A DNA stretch of 64,000 bases from JAIQFF01 sp963725615 (GTDB lineage: Bacteria > Acidobacteriota > Terriglobia > Terriglobales > Acidobacteriaceae), in NCBI GenBank assembly GCA_963725615.1, contig CAVRZO010000028.1:1-64000 (forward strand), read 5' to 3'. The stretch's first letter is position 1, and the number at the start of each line of letters is the position of its first letter. Of this stretch, positions 1 through 9,187 are shown one piece after another. Below the pieces are notes generated by a model. The model was not told where the DNA came from. It did no database searches and saw only the letters and a list, made by a program, of their open reading frames with translations. The position numbers and the translations under genes were made by a program.

Positions 1-12
1 AATTCCACTTTC

Positions 13-888
13 ATGGCTAACGTAACATCGACTCAGAAGTTCGCCGGCATCATTTCCAAGCCCGGCAAGACTGAACTGGCAGAGGTCGTCCCACCTTTGT
101 TGGCGTGGTTTCGCGAGCATCAATACCAGGTTGTGGCCGATCCTGAGACGGCGCCTTATGCGCCGGGGGTGGAGGTGCTGGCGCGGGAGGAAATGGCGTC
201 CCGTCCGCTGAACTTCGTGGTGGTGCTGGGAGGGGACGGCACGCTGCTGTCAGCCGCCCGGGCGGTCTCCGGGGCCGGAATTCCGGTGCTCGGCATCAAC
301 CTGGGATCGCTCGGATTTCTCACCGAAGTGCCGCTGGAAAATCTGTACGCCACCCTCCACAGCATTGAGCAGAGCTGCTGCAACTTGGACAAGCGTTCCA
401 TGGTGCACTGCGAGGTGTACCGGAAAGATGCTTGCGTCGGCAGCTACGACGCGCTCAATGATGTTGTGGTGGGCAAGGGCACCATCGCGCGACTGAATCA
501 TTGCGACGTCTACATTGACCGGATATTCGTTTCGAGCTACCAGGCCGACAGCTTGATCGTGTCCACGGCCACCGGTTCGACCGCGTATTCGTTGGCGGCG
601 GGCGGGCCAATCCTGATGCCTTCCGTGGATGCATTCGTGGTTACGCCGGTGTCAGCGCACTCGCTCACACATCGTCCGCTGGTGGTTCGTGACACTTCGG
701 AAATCGAGATTGTGGTCAAGACGGGAGAAGATGAGGCCTATCTAAGCGTGGACGGCCAGATCGGCATGCCGATGATGGATGGCGATCGTGTACTCTGCCG
801 CAAGTCGCAGCACCACGTTACGCTCCTGCACACACAGGGCACGTTCTTTGACGTACTCCGCACCAAACTGAAATGGGGCCAGCGCTAG
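13..888 (+). CDS. nadK: NAD kinase
   Basis: ATP-dependent NAD kinase of 291 residues, making NADP+ from NAD+ in the cytoplasm. The GGDGT nucleotide-binding motif lies at residues 73-77, and the second conserved block (TGSTAYSLAAGGP) lies near residue 190. Both are hallmarks of the PpnK/NadK family, and the length is normal. The ATG at 13 is used; only 12 bases precede it in the window, so its ribosome site cannot be judged. The 3' end converges with, and overlaps by about 70 bases, the open frame of the ECF sigma factor on the other strand. Confidence 0.96.
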   Translation: MANVTSTQKFAGIISKPGKTELAEVVPPLLAWFREHQYQVVADPETAPYAPGVEVLAREEMASRPLNFVVVLGGDGTLLSAARAVSGAGIPVLGINLGSLGFLTEVPLENLYATLHSIEQSCCNLDKRSMVHCEVYRKDACVGSYDALNDVVVGKGTIARLNHCDVYIDRIFVSSYQADSLIVSTATGSTAYSLAAGGPILMPSVDAFVVTPVSAHSLTHRPLVVRDTSEIEIVVKTGEDEAYLSVDGQIGMPMMDGDRVLCRKSQHHVTLLHTQGTFFDVLRTKLKWGQR

Positions 889-1642
889 AAATGCAGGCGC
901 TCGCCCCCACCTTGACTAACCCAAGACCGATGCGGCTTCCGAGAACCCAATCGCCGCTCGTGACGCCCTGCGCGAGGGGGCAGGTTTCAATTCCGTGGCA
1001 TCCTGTACCTGGACCGTGATCGGGTTCCGTGGCCGTTTGTGCCAGGAACTCACGGATACGCAGCTTGGCCTTGTGAAGCTGCGATTTGGAATTTCCCACC
1101 GAGCAATCCAGTATTTTCGCAATCTCCTGGTGCTCGTAACCTTCTACCTCGTGCAGGAGGAAAATCGTCCTGTAGCCGGTCGGCAGATCTTTAATTGCGC
1201 GGGCCAGGGTGATCCGGTCCACGGCTCCGGTCAGGCGGCCATCGCGGCTGCCGTACTCACGCTTTACCATGGTCGCATCATGGCTGGAAGGCTCGTCCAG
1301 GGAAACCTGCTTCAAGGCCTTTTTTCGGAAATGCATCAGCACCGTATTCACCGCGATGCGGTAGAGCCAGGTGGACAACGCGGAATTTCCCTTAAAGGTA
1401 GAGAGCTTCCTGAACACCTGGAGGAATGCGTCCTGGGTGAGGTCTTCGGCCTGCGCCGTGTTGTTCGTCATGCGCAGACAAATGGAGTAGATCCTCGCCT
1501 TGTGAGCATTAAACAGATCGGCAAACGCTTCCGATTCGCCCCGTTGGGCGCGCCTTACCAGTTCAACATCCGAGTAGGTTCGACGGGTATTGTTTGAGTC
1601 TTGGGTGACCGCCACGTCCCTCGTAGAAATTTGCTGGTTCAT
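818..1642 (-). CDS. ECF RNA polymerase sigma factor with an atypical C-terminal tail
   Basis: Sigma-70 family, ECF type. Region 2 is recognisable (SICLRMTNNTAQAEDLTQDAFLQ), as is region 4 (GYRTIFLLHEVEGYEHQEIAKIL followed by GNSKSQLHKAKLRIREFL). It resembles the sigma factor at 37612-38238 closely enough to be a paralogue. The open frame extends further upstream, but an AAGGA site lies nine bases before the ATG at 1642. A normal ECF protein ends soon after LHKAKLRIREFL. Here about 75 further residues of low-complexity, family-unlike sequence run into the nadK 3' end. A neighbouring frame would stop at 916, so a frameshift near 1040 is possible. No anti-sigma gene is adjacent. Confidence 0.88.
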   Translation of the reverse strand: MNQQISTRDVAVTQDSNNTRRTYSDVELVRRAQRGESEAFADLFNAHKARIYSICLRMTNNTAQAEDLTQDAFLQVFRKLSTFKGNSALSTWLYRIAVNTVLMHFRKKALKQVSLDEPSSHDATMVKREYGSRDGRLTGAVDRITLARAIKDLPTGYRTIFLLHEVEGYEHQEIAKILDCSVGNSKSQLHKAKLRIREFLAQTATEPDHGPGTGCHGIETCPLAQGVTSGDWVLGSRIGLGLVKVGASACISSAGPISVWCGVRQRTCPVCAGA

Positions 1643-1793
1643 TAACATTCTTCCTTCCCGGGCTATTGACCCACGCAGCATGTTGTCGTGACCACAGCCA
1701 GAGTAGGGGCAGCAGCCGACACGGTCTATCGGGTGCAAGCTGTAGGCGTTTCTAAAAACGGCTGTACCGTCTGAGACAGCCGTAGAGCGGAAC

Positions 1794-1936
1794 CGACCAC
1801 GCGGGGACAGCCGCCCTCGGCTGTCCAGCGGAGAGAAGTCCGCGACAAGAGGTTGAAGTTCGATATGAGGGCGGATAACCATCTGGCGAGCATCGCTCGC
1901 CTGGACAGCCGAGGACGGCTGTCCCCACGTGGTCTG
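1794..1936. repeat. Long imperfect inverted repeat, GGGGACAGCCG family
   Basis: Two arms of about 37 bases, each itself palindromic (cores ggggacagccgccctcgg and ccgaggacggctgtcccc), face each other between the sigma factor and the response regulator. The same arms, in the same arrangement, occur at 33297-33424. No coding potential is convincing. It could form a large cruciform or RNA hairpin. Confidence 0.8.
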
Positions 1937-1941
1937 TGGCG

Positions 1942-2616
1942 CTATTCGATTGTGGACTGCACTATGTGAACAATATTGTTCCGGACCGCGTAAAGCACCA
2001 GGTCGCTGACCGAGTGCAGCTGGAGCTTGCGCATGATATTCGAGCGATGAGTTTCTGCCGTCTTTACGCTCAGTCCGAGTGCCACGGCGACCTCTTTCGT
2101 GCTCTTGCCTTCAGCCAGCAACTGCACAACTTCGCGCTCGCGCGGCGTGAGTCGGTCGCGTCCCAGGGAGACTGCAGCGGCCTTGGTGCCGCCCTTCAGG
2201 TATCCCTCGAGCACCATGGCGGCTACTTTGGAAGTGAAATAGGTCTTGTCGCGGCGCAGCGCTTCGATTGCGACCACAAGATCGCGGGCCGCATCCGACT
2301 TGAGCAGAAAACCCCGGGCGCCGGCGTTCAGAACGTCGCGCACCACCTGGTCGGAGTCATGGAAAGTCAGGATCAGCACCTTGGCTCGGGGATCGTCTTT
2401 CAGGATCTGCCGGGTCGCCTCCAGTCCGTTGAGACCCGGCATGCCAATGTCGAGAATGCTTACGTCCGGCTTCAGTTCGCGGATTTTCTCCGTGGCCTCA
2501 CGCCCGTCTGCGGCTTCTCCGCAAACTTCCCACCCCTGCTCGGCTTGTAACAGGGCGCACAGGCCCTTGCGCACCACCTCGTGATCATCAGCTATGAATA
2601 TTCGGAAAGCACCCAT
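1942..2616 (-). CDS. Response regulator, NarL/FixJ family (REC-LuxR HTH)
   Basis: A 224-residue two-component regulator. The receiver domain (residues 1-120) has the acidic pair DD at 10-11 and the predicted phospho-acceptor D56 in ILDIGMPG. A LuxR-type helix-turn-helix occupies about 155-215 (LTPREREVVQLLAEGKSTKEVA). An AGGAGGT ribosome site sits just before the ATG at 2616. No cognate kinase is adjacent, so its signal is unknown. Confidence 0.94.
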   Translation of the reverse strand: MGAFRIFIADDHEVVRKGLCALLQAEQGWEVCGEAADGREATEKIRELKPDVSILDIGMPGLNGLEATRQILKDDPRAKVLILTFHDSDQVVRDVLNAGARGFLLKSDAARDLVVAIEALRRDKTYFTSKVAAMVLEGYLKGGTKAAAVSLGRDRLTPREREVVQLLAEGKSTKEVAVALGLSVKTAETHRSNIMRKLQLHSVSDLVLYAVRNNIVHIVQSTIE

Positions 2617-2851
2617 CGGCTACCTCCTGGGGATTGTTTCTCGTTCAGCGTACCGATCGCGTTTCCGCAACGTCGCAAATGACATGTGCCTATGTCAGCA
2701 TCGTAGTTGCCAAACTCGGAGATTCCACCAGTTCCAATGCTTTAGCGTGGGTGGAGAAGCTCAAGCCGTGTAATTCCTACCGGCGTCAGGGTATCTCACC
2801 TGCGACCTTATGCACTGTGGAAAGGTGGACCAATACAGTCTTTCCTGTATT

Positions 2852-4246
2852 TTATGGGGCGGCACCTGCCTCGCCGGGTTCGTGGCGCAGAGATCGCAGG
2901 TCAATGCCTAACTGCTCAGCCTTCTTGTAGAGGTGGCTGCGCTCGAGGCCGAGGGCCTTGGCGGTGTTGGTGACGTGGAACTGGTGGCGCTTCAGTTCGG
3001 CCAGGATGACCTCGCGCTCAAAACCCTGGGAACGTTCGGCCAGCGTACCTGAGCCTGCGAACGACGGCTGTGTCGTCAGCCCCTGGGGCAGGGCTATCTT
3101 CACAGTGTCAGCAGTGACCTCAGGGCCCGTCTCCAGCAGTATGAGCCGTTCCACCACATTGCGCAGCTCGCGCACGTTGCCCGGCCAGGAGTGTTCCTTC
3201 AGTTCCTGGATCGCTTCCGCAGTGAAGGGAAGTGGCTTCCAGTTATTCTGGGCGCACACCTGTTCAGCGAAGTGCTGCACCAATATCGGAACGTCTTCTT
3301 TCCGCTCCCGCAACGGCGGCAGCAGGATGGGAAAAACGTAAATCCGGTGAAAAAGATCCTGCCGGAACTTGCCCTCGCGCACCAGGGACTCCAGGTTGCG
3401 ATGCGTAGCCACGACCACCCTCACGTCCACCTTGGTCGGCTTGTCGCCACCAATGCGTTCGACTTCGCCTTCCTCCAGCACGCGCAGCAACTTGGCTTGC
3501 ATGGGCAAAGGCATGTCCCCGATTTCGTCGAGAAAGATGGTTCCGCGCTCCGCCTGCTCGAATTTGCCAATATGGCGCCCGGCAGCGCCAGTGAAGGAGC
3601 CCTTCTCGTGCCCAAAGAGTTCGGACTCGATCAGCTCGGCAGGGACAGCGGCACAGTTCAAAGTAACGAATGGACCGGAAACCCGCGGGCTGCGCTCGTG
3701 CAGGGTGCGCGCGACTAATTCCTTGCCGGTCCCCGTTTCTCCCAGAATGCAGACCCGGGTTTCGCTCGCAGCTACGCGTTCGATCTGCGCCATCAGCTTC
3801 TTCATGGTCTCGCCCGTCCACACGATTTCGTGTTTTCCCAGACGTTGGCGGAGCTGCCGGTTCTCGGATTCGAGCCGCTGCAACTTGAGTGCATTCTCAA
3901 CCGTGAGCAGCAGCTTTTCCGTGGAGATGGGTTTTTCCAGGAAATCGAGCGCGCCCAGTCGCGTGGCTCGCACCGCCATATCAATGTGTGCCTGTCCCGA
4001 CATCATCACCACAGGAGTGTCAACACCCTGCGCTTTCAAATCTTCGAGCAGGGAAAGCCCGTCTTTACCGGGCATGACTACGTCCGAGATGATCAAGTCG
4101 AACGGCTGCGAGCGAGCCAGTTCCAGGCCCTTGGCGGCGTTGTCGCAGACGGTGGCCTCATGGCCGGCGAGACGAAATGCACGCGACAGCGAAGCCAGCG
4201 TGTTCGCTTCGTCGTCAACGATGAGCAGATGTGCTTTCTGGGGCAC
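2852..4246 (-). CDS. Sigma-54-dependent response regulator, NtrC/AtoC-like
   Basis: A 464-residue enhancer-binding protein. The receiver domain has D55 in SDVVMPG. The AAA+ domain carries the Walker A motif GETGTGKE, the sigma-54 contact loop GSFTGA and the Walker B motif FLDEIGD. A C-terminal Fis-type helix-turn-helix follows (HVTNTAKALGLERSHLYKKA). The GTG at 4246 is chosen because AAGGAG lies seven bases upstream, overlapping the stop codon of the histidine kinase. It is therefore translated with that kinase and is almost certainly its partner. By family it activates RpoN promoters; no target is evident here. Confidence 0.95.
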   Translation of the reverse strand: MPQKAHLLIVDDEANTLASLSRAFRLAGHEATVCDNAAKGLELARSQPFDLIISDVVMPGKDGLSLLEDLKAQGVDTPVVMMSGQAHIDMAVRATRLGALDFLEKPISTEKLLLTVENALKLQRLESENRQLRQRLGKHEIVWTGETMKKLMAQIERVAASETRVCILGETGTGKELVARTLHERSPRVSGPFVTLNCAAVPAELIESELFGHEKGSFTGAAGRHIGKFEQAERGTIFLDEIGDMPLPMQAKLLRVLEEGEVERIGGDKPTKVDVRVVVATHRNLESLVREGKFRQDLFHRIYVFPILLPPLRERKEDVPILVQHFAEQVCAQNNWKPLPFTAEAIQELKEHSWPGNVRELRNVVERLILLETGPEVTADTVKIALPQGLTTQPSFAGSGTLAERSQGFEREVILAELKRHQFHVTNTAKALGLERSHLYKKAEQLGIDLRSLRHEPGEAGAAP

Positions 4247-4256
4247 GAATAGCTCC

Positions 4257-6068
4257 TTAGCTCGCGGCGGGCAGCCGATCCAGATTGCCCGGCAGCTCGA
4301 TGATAAACGTTGCACCGTGTCCCGGCTCGCTGCGCACGCTGATCCGCCCCCCGTGGTCGCTGATGATTGACTGCACGATGGCCAGCCCCAGTCCGGTGCC
4401 GTGGGCTTTGCTGGTGTAGTAGGGCGTGAACAAGCGCTCGCATTCCTCCCCGGTCAGGCCGGTTCCGGTGTCGGCAATTTCCACCACCACCCGGTCGCCA
4501 CTTGGTCGCGTGCGCAAGGTGAGAGTGCCGCCCTGGGGCATGGCATCCATCGCGTTCAGCGCCAGATTGGAGAAGGCACGATGAAGCAGTTCCGGGTCCG
4601 CCGCAATCGGTTGCAGAGCCTCCGCCAGCTCAAGCCCGCATTCAATCGGAGGATGCTCCGGTGATTGCAGTTGCGCCTGCAGCAGGCGCGCTACATTCTG
4701 AACAATCTCGTTGATCCGCACTCGCTGAAATTGAGGCTGGGGCATACGGGAAAATTCGCTGAAGCGCGAGATAATGGTCTTAAGATTGGCGATCTCCGCC
4801 AGCAGTGTAGAGGAGCTCTCGCGAAAAACTTCATCGAACTGCTCTGGACTTTGCTCCCGCGCCCGCACCAGGTTCTCCACCGTCAATTGCAGCGGGAACA
4901 GCGGATTCTTGAGTTCATGTGCCAGACGCCGGGCCAGCTCCCTCCAGGCCGCAACGCGCTCCGCCTGCACCAGGCGCTCTCTTTGTTCGAGAAGCTCTCC
5001 CGTCATGCGGTTGAAAGATTCAGCCAGCGCTCCCAGTTCGTCAGACGAATTGACTGGAACGCGGGTATTCCAGTTTCCGGCGGCCACCTCTCGCGCCGCT
5101 TCCGCCAGTTGCTCAACCGGCCGCGTCACACGGGACGAGGCCCAGCCGCTGAACAGGATGGCCAGAATAATGCCGACACTTCCCGCCACCAGGGCCGCCG
5201 AGCGAATGCGATTGCGCAATTCCACATAAGGACGCCGCGTGTTGCCCACCAGCAGAATGCCCAGCAACTGGTTGTCCTGGCCGTTCAGCGGGATGGCGTG
5301 GACACTCTCATCATCCACCGGGTTATCTGACCAGTGAAGCAGCGCGGTGGCTTCGTGCTGTTGTTGCTGGACTTGAAGAATCAGGGGCGCCAAAAGCTGC
5401 GGCTGTGGCACCTTTCCTGACGGCGCGATCAGCAGCTCGGGATAAAAGCCTCTTGCCAGGTTGGGGTAGAGAATGGCCCGCATTCCGGCCGGCAGTTCGA
5501 GACTTCGCATGAAGTCCTTGTCCAGGCGGCGTCCCCCGATCACATAGAGCGGATTGTCACCGACCTCTACCTGCCGCATGGCGGAGAGGCTGACAGCCAC
5601 ACCGTCGGGCATCTCCTCCTGCCTGAGAAATGAGTTCTTGCCTGGAGAGCCCTTATCTGGCGAAATAAGGGGCAGTGAATTTTCCTTGTAGCCGAACTTC
5701 GCGGGCCACTGGGCCGACGAGAGAATTGTGCCGCGACTGTCCACGAACTCCAGAAAGTCCAACTGCTGGTTGTCGGCCAGGGCTTTGGCTTCATTGACAA
5801 AGGCACTGTAGTCCGCTGGACCACGGCTGACCGCCAAGGCCATGCGGGTCGCGCTCTCACTGCCGGCGATGGTTTCCACCCGGTGCGCCACTTCTTCACC
5901 CCGGCGGTCGAACTCCCGGCGGAATTGCGCCACCAAGGCTGCGGTCTGATCTTCGTTCGCCCGCTCAAAGGCGCGTCGGGTCATGGCGGAGACGATCCAT
6001 GCCACTGCGCCTACGCAGAGAAAAACTGTCAGCGTGAATACGAGTAGAAGTTTGCGCCGAAAGCTCAA
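4257..6068 (-). CDS. Membrane sensor histidine kinase, NtrY-like
   Basis: A 603-residue inner-membrane kinase. A transmembrane helix lies at about 8-28, then a long extracytoplasmic sensor region, a second helix near 290-310, and HAMP. The HisKA box follows (RRLAHELKNPLFPLQL, phospho-accepting His), then HATPase_c with N, G1 (DTGTGLT) and G2 (GTGLGLAIV) boxes. The start is a TTG at 6066-6068 that overlaps the stop of the upstream peptide-binding gene; the next in-frame Met lies after the first helix. The order binding protein, kinase, regulator suggests one signalling operon. The HELKNPL form of the H box is typical of NtrB/NtrY kinases. Confidence 0.94.
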   Translation of the reverse strand: MSFRRKLLLVFTLTVFLCVGAVAWIVSAMTRRAFERANEDQTAALVAQFRREFDRRGEEVAHRVETIAGSESATRMALAVSRGPADYSAFVNEAKALADNQQLDFLEFVDSRGTILSSAQWPAKFGYKENSLPLISPDKGSPGKNSFLRQEEMPDGVAVSLSAMRQVEVGDNPLYVIGGRRLDKDFMRSLELPAGMRAILYPNLARGFYPELLIAPSGKVPQPQLLAPLILQVQQQQHEATALLHWSDNPVDDESVHAIPLNGQDNQLLGILLVGNTRRPYVELRNRIRSAALVAGSVGIILAILFSGWASSRVTRPVEQLAEAAREVAAGNWNTRVPVNSSDELGALAESFNRMTGELLEQRERLVQAERVAAWRELARRLAHELKNPLFPLQLTVENLVRAREQSPEQFDEVFRESSSTLLAEIANLKTIISRFSEFSRMPQPQFQRVRINEIVQNVARLLQAQLQSPEHPPIECGLELAEALQPIAADPELLHRAFSNLALNAMDAMPQGGTLTLRTRPSGDRVVVEIADTGTGLTGEECERLFTPYYTSKAHGTGLGLAIVQSIISDHGGRISVRSEPGHGATFIIELPGNLDRLPAAS

Positions 6069-7447
6069 GGTTTCCCCGCTTCCAGCCAGACATTCTGCAA
6101 ACGCCAGCTGCCGTCCGGGTCCTCCTGCCAGCCCATTACATTTCGGCCCAGGGCGGTGGCAGTTCTCAAATGCACCAGTGGGATCACACGCTGCGACTGC
6201 AGCAGAGCGCTCTCGGCTGCGTACAGACTATAGGACGGATCGCCCTCGAACTTAGGCGACGGCAGTCCCAGGGCGGCGGCCAGTTCGCTGAGCGCAACTC
6301 GCGCATCGAGCGATGGCAGCGGCATACGGACCAGCCGTATGTCGGCAGCCTTCGAATTCGTGGGCAGTGTGGATGGATCAAGAAGAATCACTCCGGCATC
6401 GCGCGCGTTCAACACAACTCTCGCGGCAATGACTCGCGCCAGCGGGTCCGACGCATCGGACGCCAAGGTCCATCCCGGTCCTCCGCCTGCCTCGCTGCGG
6501 ATCTGCCGGGCGCGTTCGAGATCAGCGGCGGTAGGGAAGAGAAACGCGTAGCCGGTCAGCCAGTTGGGCAGGAAAGTTCCGGCGGGTTCGCCACCGCCCT
6601 GCAGCAATACATCATTGATCGCCGCTCGATCAATGCTTAGCGCCAGGGCCTGGCGCAATTTCGCCTCTGCCGCTGACTGGCTATCACGGGAAAAGATCAG
6701 CGCCATCCATTCCGCGGGAGCTGAAGTCTCGACGCGGCGGCCTTCCGAAACTGCGTGACGCGCCTGATCGGGTGCGACCTCTACAACGTCCACCTTGCCC
6801 AGATCGAGCGCGATCATTTGCTCGCGGAAGCTCTTGCCCATTTCGATCTCGACAGCGTCCACAAACGCGCGGCCACCCCAGTAATCGTCACGCGCGGTGA
6901 GGCTAAGCTTCTTGCCCGGGTCCCAGCGATTGATGGCAAATGGTCCGCTGCCGGCAAGCTTTCCGCCCCCGCGTTTGGCGATTCCATAGCGCGGCAGCGC
7001 CAGTATTGCAGGGAGATTGGATGTTGGTGCATCACACTCGACCACGACTGCGTCTCCCGCGGCGAAAACTTTCCAGTTCGGATTTGCCGCGCGCAGCGAA
7101 GCCGCCACGGCGTCCGAACTCAGCGCCGCCCCGTCGTGAAACGTAACCCCACGCCGGATGCTGAACTGCCAGCGTTGATTGCCCGGATCGGCCCGCCAGG
7201 CAGTCGCCAATGCAGACTGAGCCTGGCCGCGCGCGTCCAGTGTAACCAGCGTATCGAATATCAGACGTGAGAGAGTGGGTGAAGCAAACATTCCGGGCTG
7301 AGCCAGGTCGGCGGGATCGAGCGAGACTGGGGCCTCGCGTACGGACAGGCGAAGCGTTCCGCCATAGCGCGGCCGCGTGCTGGCCGGAGCGGCGACGGCC
7401 AGGGCCACACTAACGGCCGCAAGTAAGAATAAGCCGGAAGGCCTCAT
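6065..7447 (-). CDS. Family 5 extracellular solute-binding protein (peptide/nickel type)
   Basis: A 460-residue secreted protein: an N-terminal signal peptide (GLFLLAAVSVALAVAAPAS), then the SBP_bac_5 fold starting YGGTLRLSVREAPVSLDPAD. No permease or ATPase genes are nearby, and it lies directly upstream of the sensor kinase, overlapping its TTG start. It may therefore sense a ligand for the kinase rather than feed a transporter (inference). A GGGGAGAT ribosome site precedes the ATG at 7447, inside the end of the preceding gene. Confidence 0.85.
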   Translation of the reverse strand: MRPSGLFLLAAVSVALAVAAPASTRPRYGGTLRLSVREAPVSLDPADLAQPGMFASPTLSRLIFDTLVTLDARGQAQSALATAWRADPGNQRWQFSIRRGVTFHDGAALSSDAVAASLRAANPNWKVFAAGDAVVVECDAPTSNLPAILALPRYGIAKRGGGKLAGSGPFAINRWDPGKKLSLTARDDYWGGRAFVDAVEIEMGKSFREQMIALDLGKVDVVEVAPDQARHAVSEGRRVETSAPAEWMALIFSRDSQSAAEAKLRQALALSIDRAAINDVLLQGGGEPAGTFLPNWLTGYAFLFPTAADLERARQIRSEAGGGPGWTLASDASDPLARVIAARVVLNARDAGVILLDPSTLPTNSKAADIRLVRMPLPSLDARVALSELAAALGLPSPKFEGDPSYSLYAAESALLQSQRVIPLVHLRTATALGRNVMGWQEDPDGSWRLQNVWLEAGKP

Positions 7448-8630
7448 ATCTCCCCGTTTCGAAATTGTGTGCGACCGCGACCGCGCCGCTCCCGCTGGAT
7501 TCCGTCCACAAAGAGGTGATGGCGCCGTTCACATCCAGGGGAGCGCCTGCGGCGACGAGTTCGCGCCCGGCCACTTCGAAAACTCGCACGGCATCACTCT
7601 GGCCCTCGCCCGCCGCAGTCGCGAGCACTTGCCAGCCTGTTCCACATCCGCTGCGCACGCTGGCGATGTCACTGCCCCAGCCCAGCTTCTCCACTACTTG
7701 ATCTGTGCTGCCATCGAGGAGATGCACCTGTCCATCGACGGTGGCCAGCAGCCACGAAACGATTGGTCCGCGAGGCACGGCGGCTGCGGAATAGAACGCC
7801 GGCGCCGTCGTCTGTTTGCCCACTCCCGGCGATAGTGCGCCGCTGAAGAAGTTGCGCGTGGGAGCGAACGACGCATTCAGGCTGGACTGGTCCGCCCCGA
7901 TCGGCCAGGGATCGTCGCTGTCATAACAGCTCATCGCCGGTGGCGTACCCGCCGAGCTCCGGCAATGCACTCCCGGAAGATAGGCATCCAAAAAATTGTC
8001 CTTACTCCGCACCAGTCTTCCTCGCAGGTCGCGCGGCCACGGCCGGGAGTGAACAATTGAAAGCGACTGTTCGGTCTGCCAGCGGTTGTCCTGAAGGCGG
8101 TAGGAAGTCACGCCGTTTGCATCCAGCACCAACATGCGCGCCGGATTGCCGTCAATAACCGCAACATCCAAAATGCGCTCCGGTTGCGACCACAAGGGAA
8201 TTCTGCGCAGCACCACCGCCGCGGCTTCCGGTTCGACAGACAGTGGGGCAGATCGCGGCAAGGAAACCATGACGATCGAAGGTGAATTCGCGCCCTCTCG
8301 AATCTCGGCGATCCAAACATAGCTTTGCAGGTCTTCGGAGAGCGAGACCCGCACGGTTGCGGCGGCCTGTTCCGGCGCGGCAAAACGCCCGCCGAGCACG
8401 GCAACCTGGGTGAGAAGATTGCGCCGGATGTCGTCGGTCACGGCGGCACTCAGCGAAGAGCGGTTGAGGACTTCGAGCGCCATGGTTTTCGGGCCGGTGG
8501 CCGATACAATCTTGCCCGCCAACTGTTCTTCCGCTCCCGCCCAGTTCTGCGCGTTGGCTTTCGCGGCAATCAGCAACGCCAAGACAAACAACAAGGAGCT
8601 TACGAACCGTGAAGGGAATGGCGTGAGCAT
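7410..8630 (-). CDS. Secreted protein of unknown function
   Basis: About 406 residues from the ATG at 8630, with a signal peptide (SSLLFVLALLIAAKANA). The remainder looks like a beta-rich, propeller-type extracytoplasmic domain, but I do not recognise a family. It overlaps the solute-binding gene by 38 bases and is probably the first gene of the signalling operon. A TATAAT at 8646-8651 lies 15 bases before this ATG and no Shine-Dalgarno is present, which favours 8630 over the ATG at 8666. Confidence 0.75.
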   Translation of the reverse strand: MLTPFPSRFVSSLLFVLALLIAAKANAQNWAGAEEQLAGKIVSATGPKTMALEVLNRSSLSAAVTDDIRRNLLTQVAVLGGRFAAPEQAAATVRVSLSEDLQSYVWIAEIREGANSPSIVMVSLPRSAPLSVEPEAAAVVLRRIPLWSQPERILDVAVIDGNPARMLVLDANGVTSYRLQDNRWQTEQSLSIVHSRPWPRDLRGRLVRSKDNFLDAYLPGVHCRSSAGTPPAMSCYDSDDPWPIGADQSSLNASFAPTRNFFSGALSPGVGKQTTAPAFYSAAAVPRGPIVSWLLATVDGQVHLLDGSTDQVVEKLGWGSDIASVRSGCGTGWQVLATAAGEGQSDAVRVFEVAGRELVAAGAPLDVNGAITSLWTESSGSGAVAVAHNFETGRYEAFRLILTCGR

Positions 8631-8645
8631 GTACGGGATGCGCGA

Positions 8646-8651
8646 ATTATA
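8646..8651 (-). promoter_or_regulatory. Candidate -10 box for the secreted-protein/kinase operon
   Basis: A perfect TATAAT on the minus strand, 15 bases before the ATG at 8630. No good -35 hexamer is visible. The 5' leader would be under ten bases. Confidence 0.5.
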
Positions 8652-8774
8652 AGCTGCATGCTGCATGGCTCTGGAGCTCGCTCCCGGTACTGTCTGGGTT
8701 CCGTCGCTGTACCATCTCGCCTAAGAACATTGACCTGCGCCCGCCGATAAAGGTTCCAACGGCTGCCAGCTTCC

Positions 8775-8933
8775 CTAGGATTGGTGCTGAACCGCTGCTT
8801 TTGTTTGTGGGGCTCGCGGAGAAAAAAACACGCAGAGCACCTTGCCGAAGATCAGTTCTTCCACAAGAATTGCGACGGCCAGTGAAAAAGCCATACCACC
8901 GATGACTGCGACGGTCGTGAATACGAGTTCCAT
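8775..8933 (-). CDS. Small membrane protein, 52 residues
   Basis: Starts at the ATG at 8933, with GGAGG eight bases upstream. One hydrophobic helix (residues 3-33: VFTTVAVIGGMAFSLAVAI then LVEELIFGKVL) is followed by a short basic, polar tail. The strong ribosome site and clean helix support a real gene, but the function is unknown. The frame continues upstream without another good start. Confidence 0.7.
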   Translation of the reverse strand: MELVFTTVAVIGGMAFSLAVAILVEELIFGKVLCVFFSPRAPQTKAAVQHQS

Positions 8934-9073
8934 AACGGCCTCCAATTGCGGACGCACTGTATATAGCGGGCGAATGGCCACTCGTATGTAATTGATGAAT
9001 AGGGTGTTATCGGGCAGTGGTGCCGCGCGATCGTGGGTTCCCGATGACTATCGTGTCAGGAATGACACGTGTG

Positions 9074-9187
9074 CGCCGGACACTCCTGTCCGCCGCCTTG
9101 GACTTGGATTTTGTATGGCAGGTGGTGCGCGACTTATAAGTTCAAAAGAAAATCAACCTCCAAAGCGGCGGACAAGAGTGTCTGCCC
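9074..9187. repeat. Inverted repeat, GGCGGACA/TGTCCGCC family
   Basis: The segment ggacactcctgtccgccgcc near 9078 and its inverse ggcggacaagagtgtctgcc near 9166 flank about 60 bases. The right arm forms the last codons of the hypothetical gene at 9153-9653, giving it the tail ADTLVRRFGG. Confidence 0.65.
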
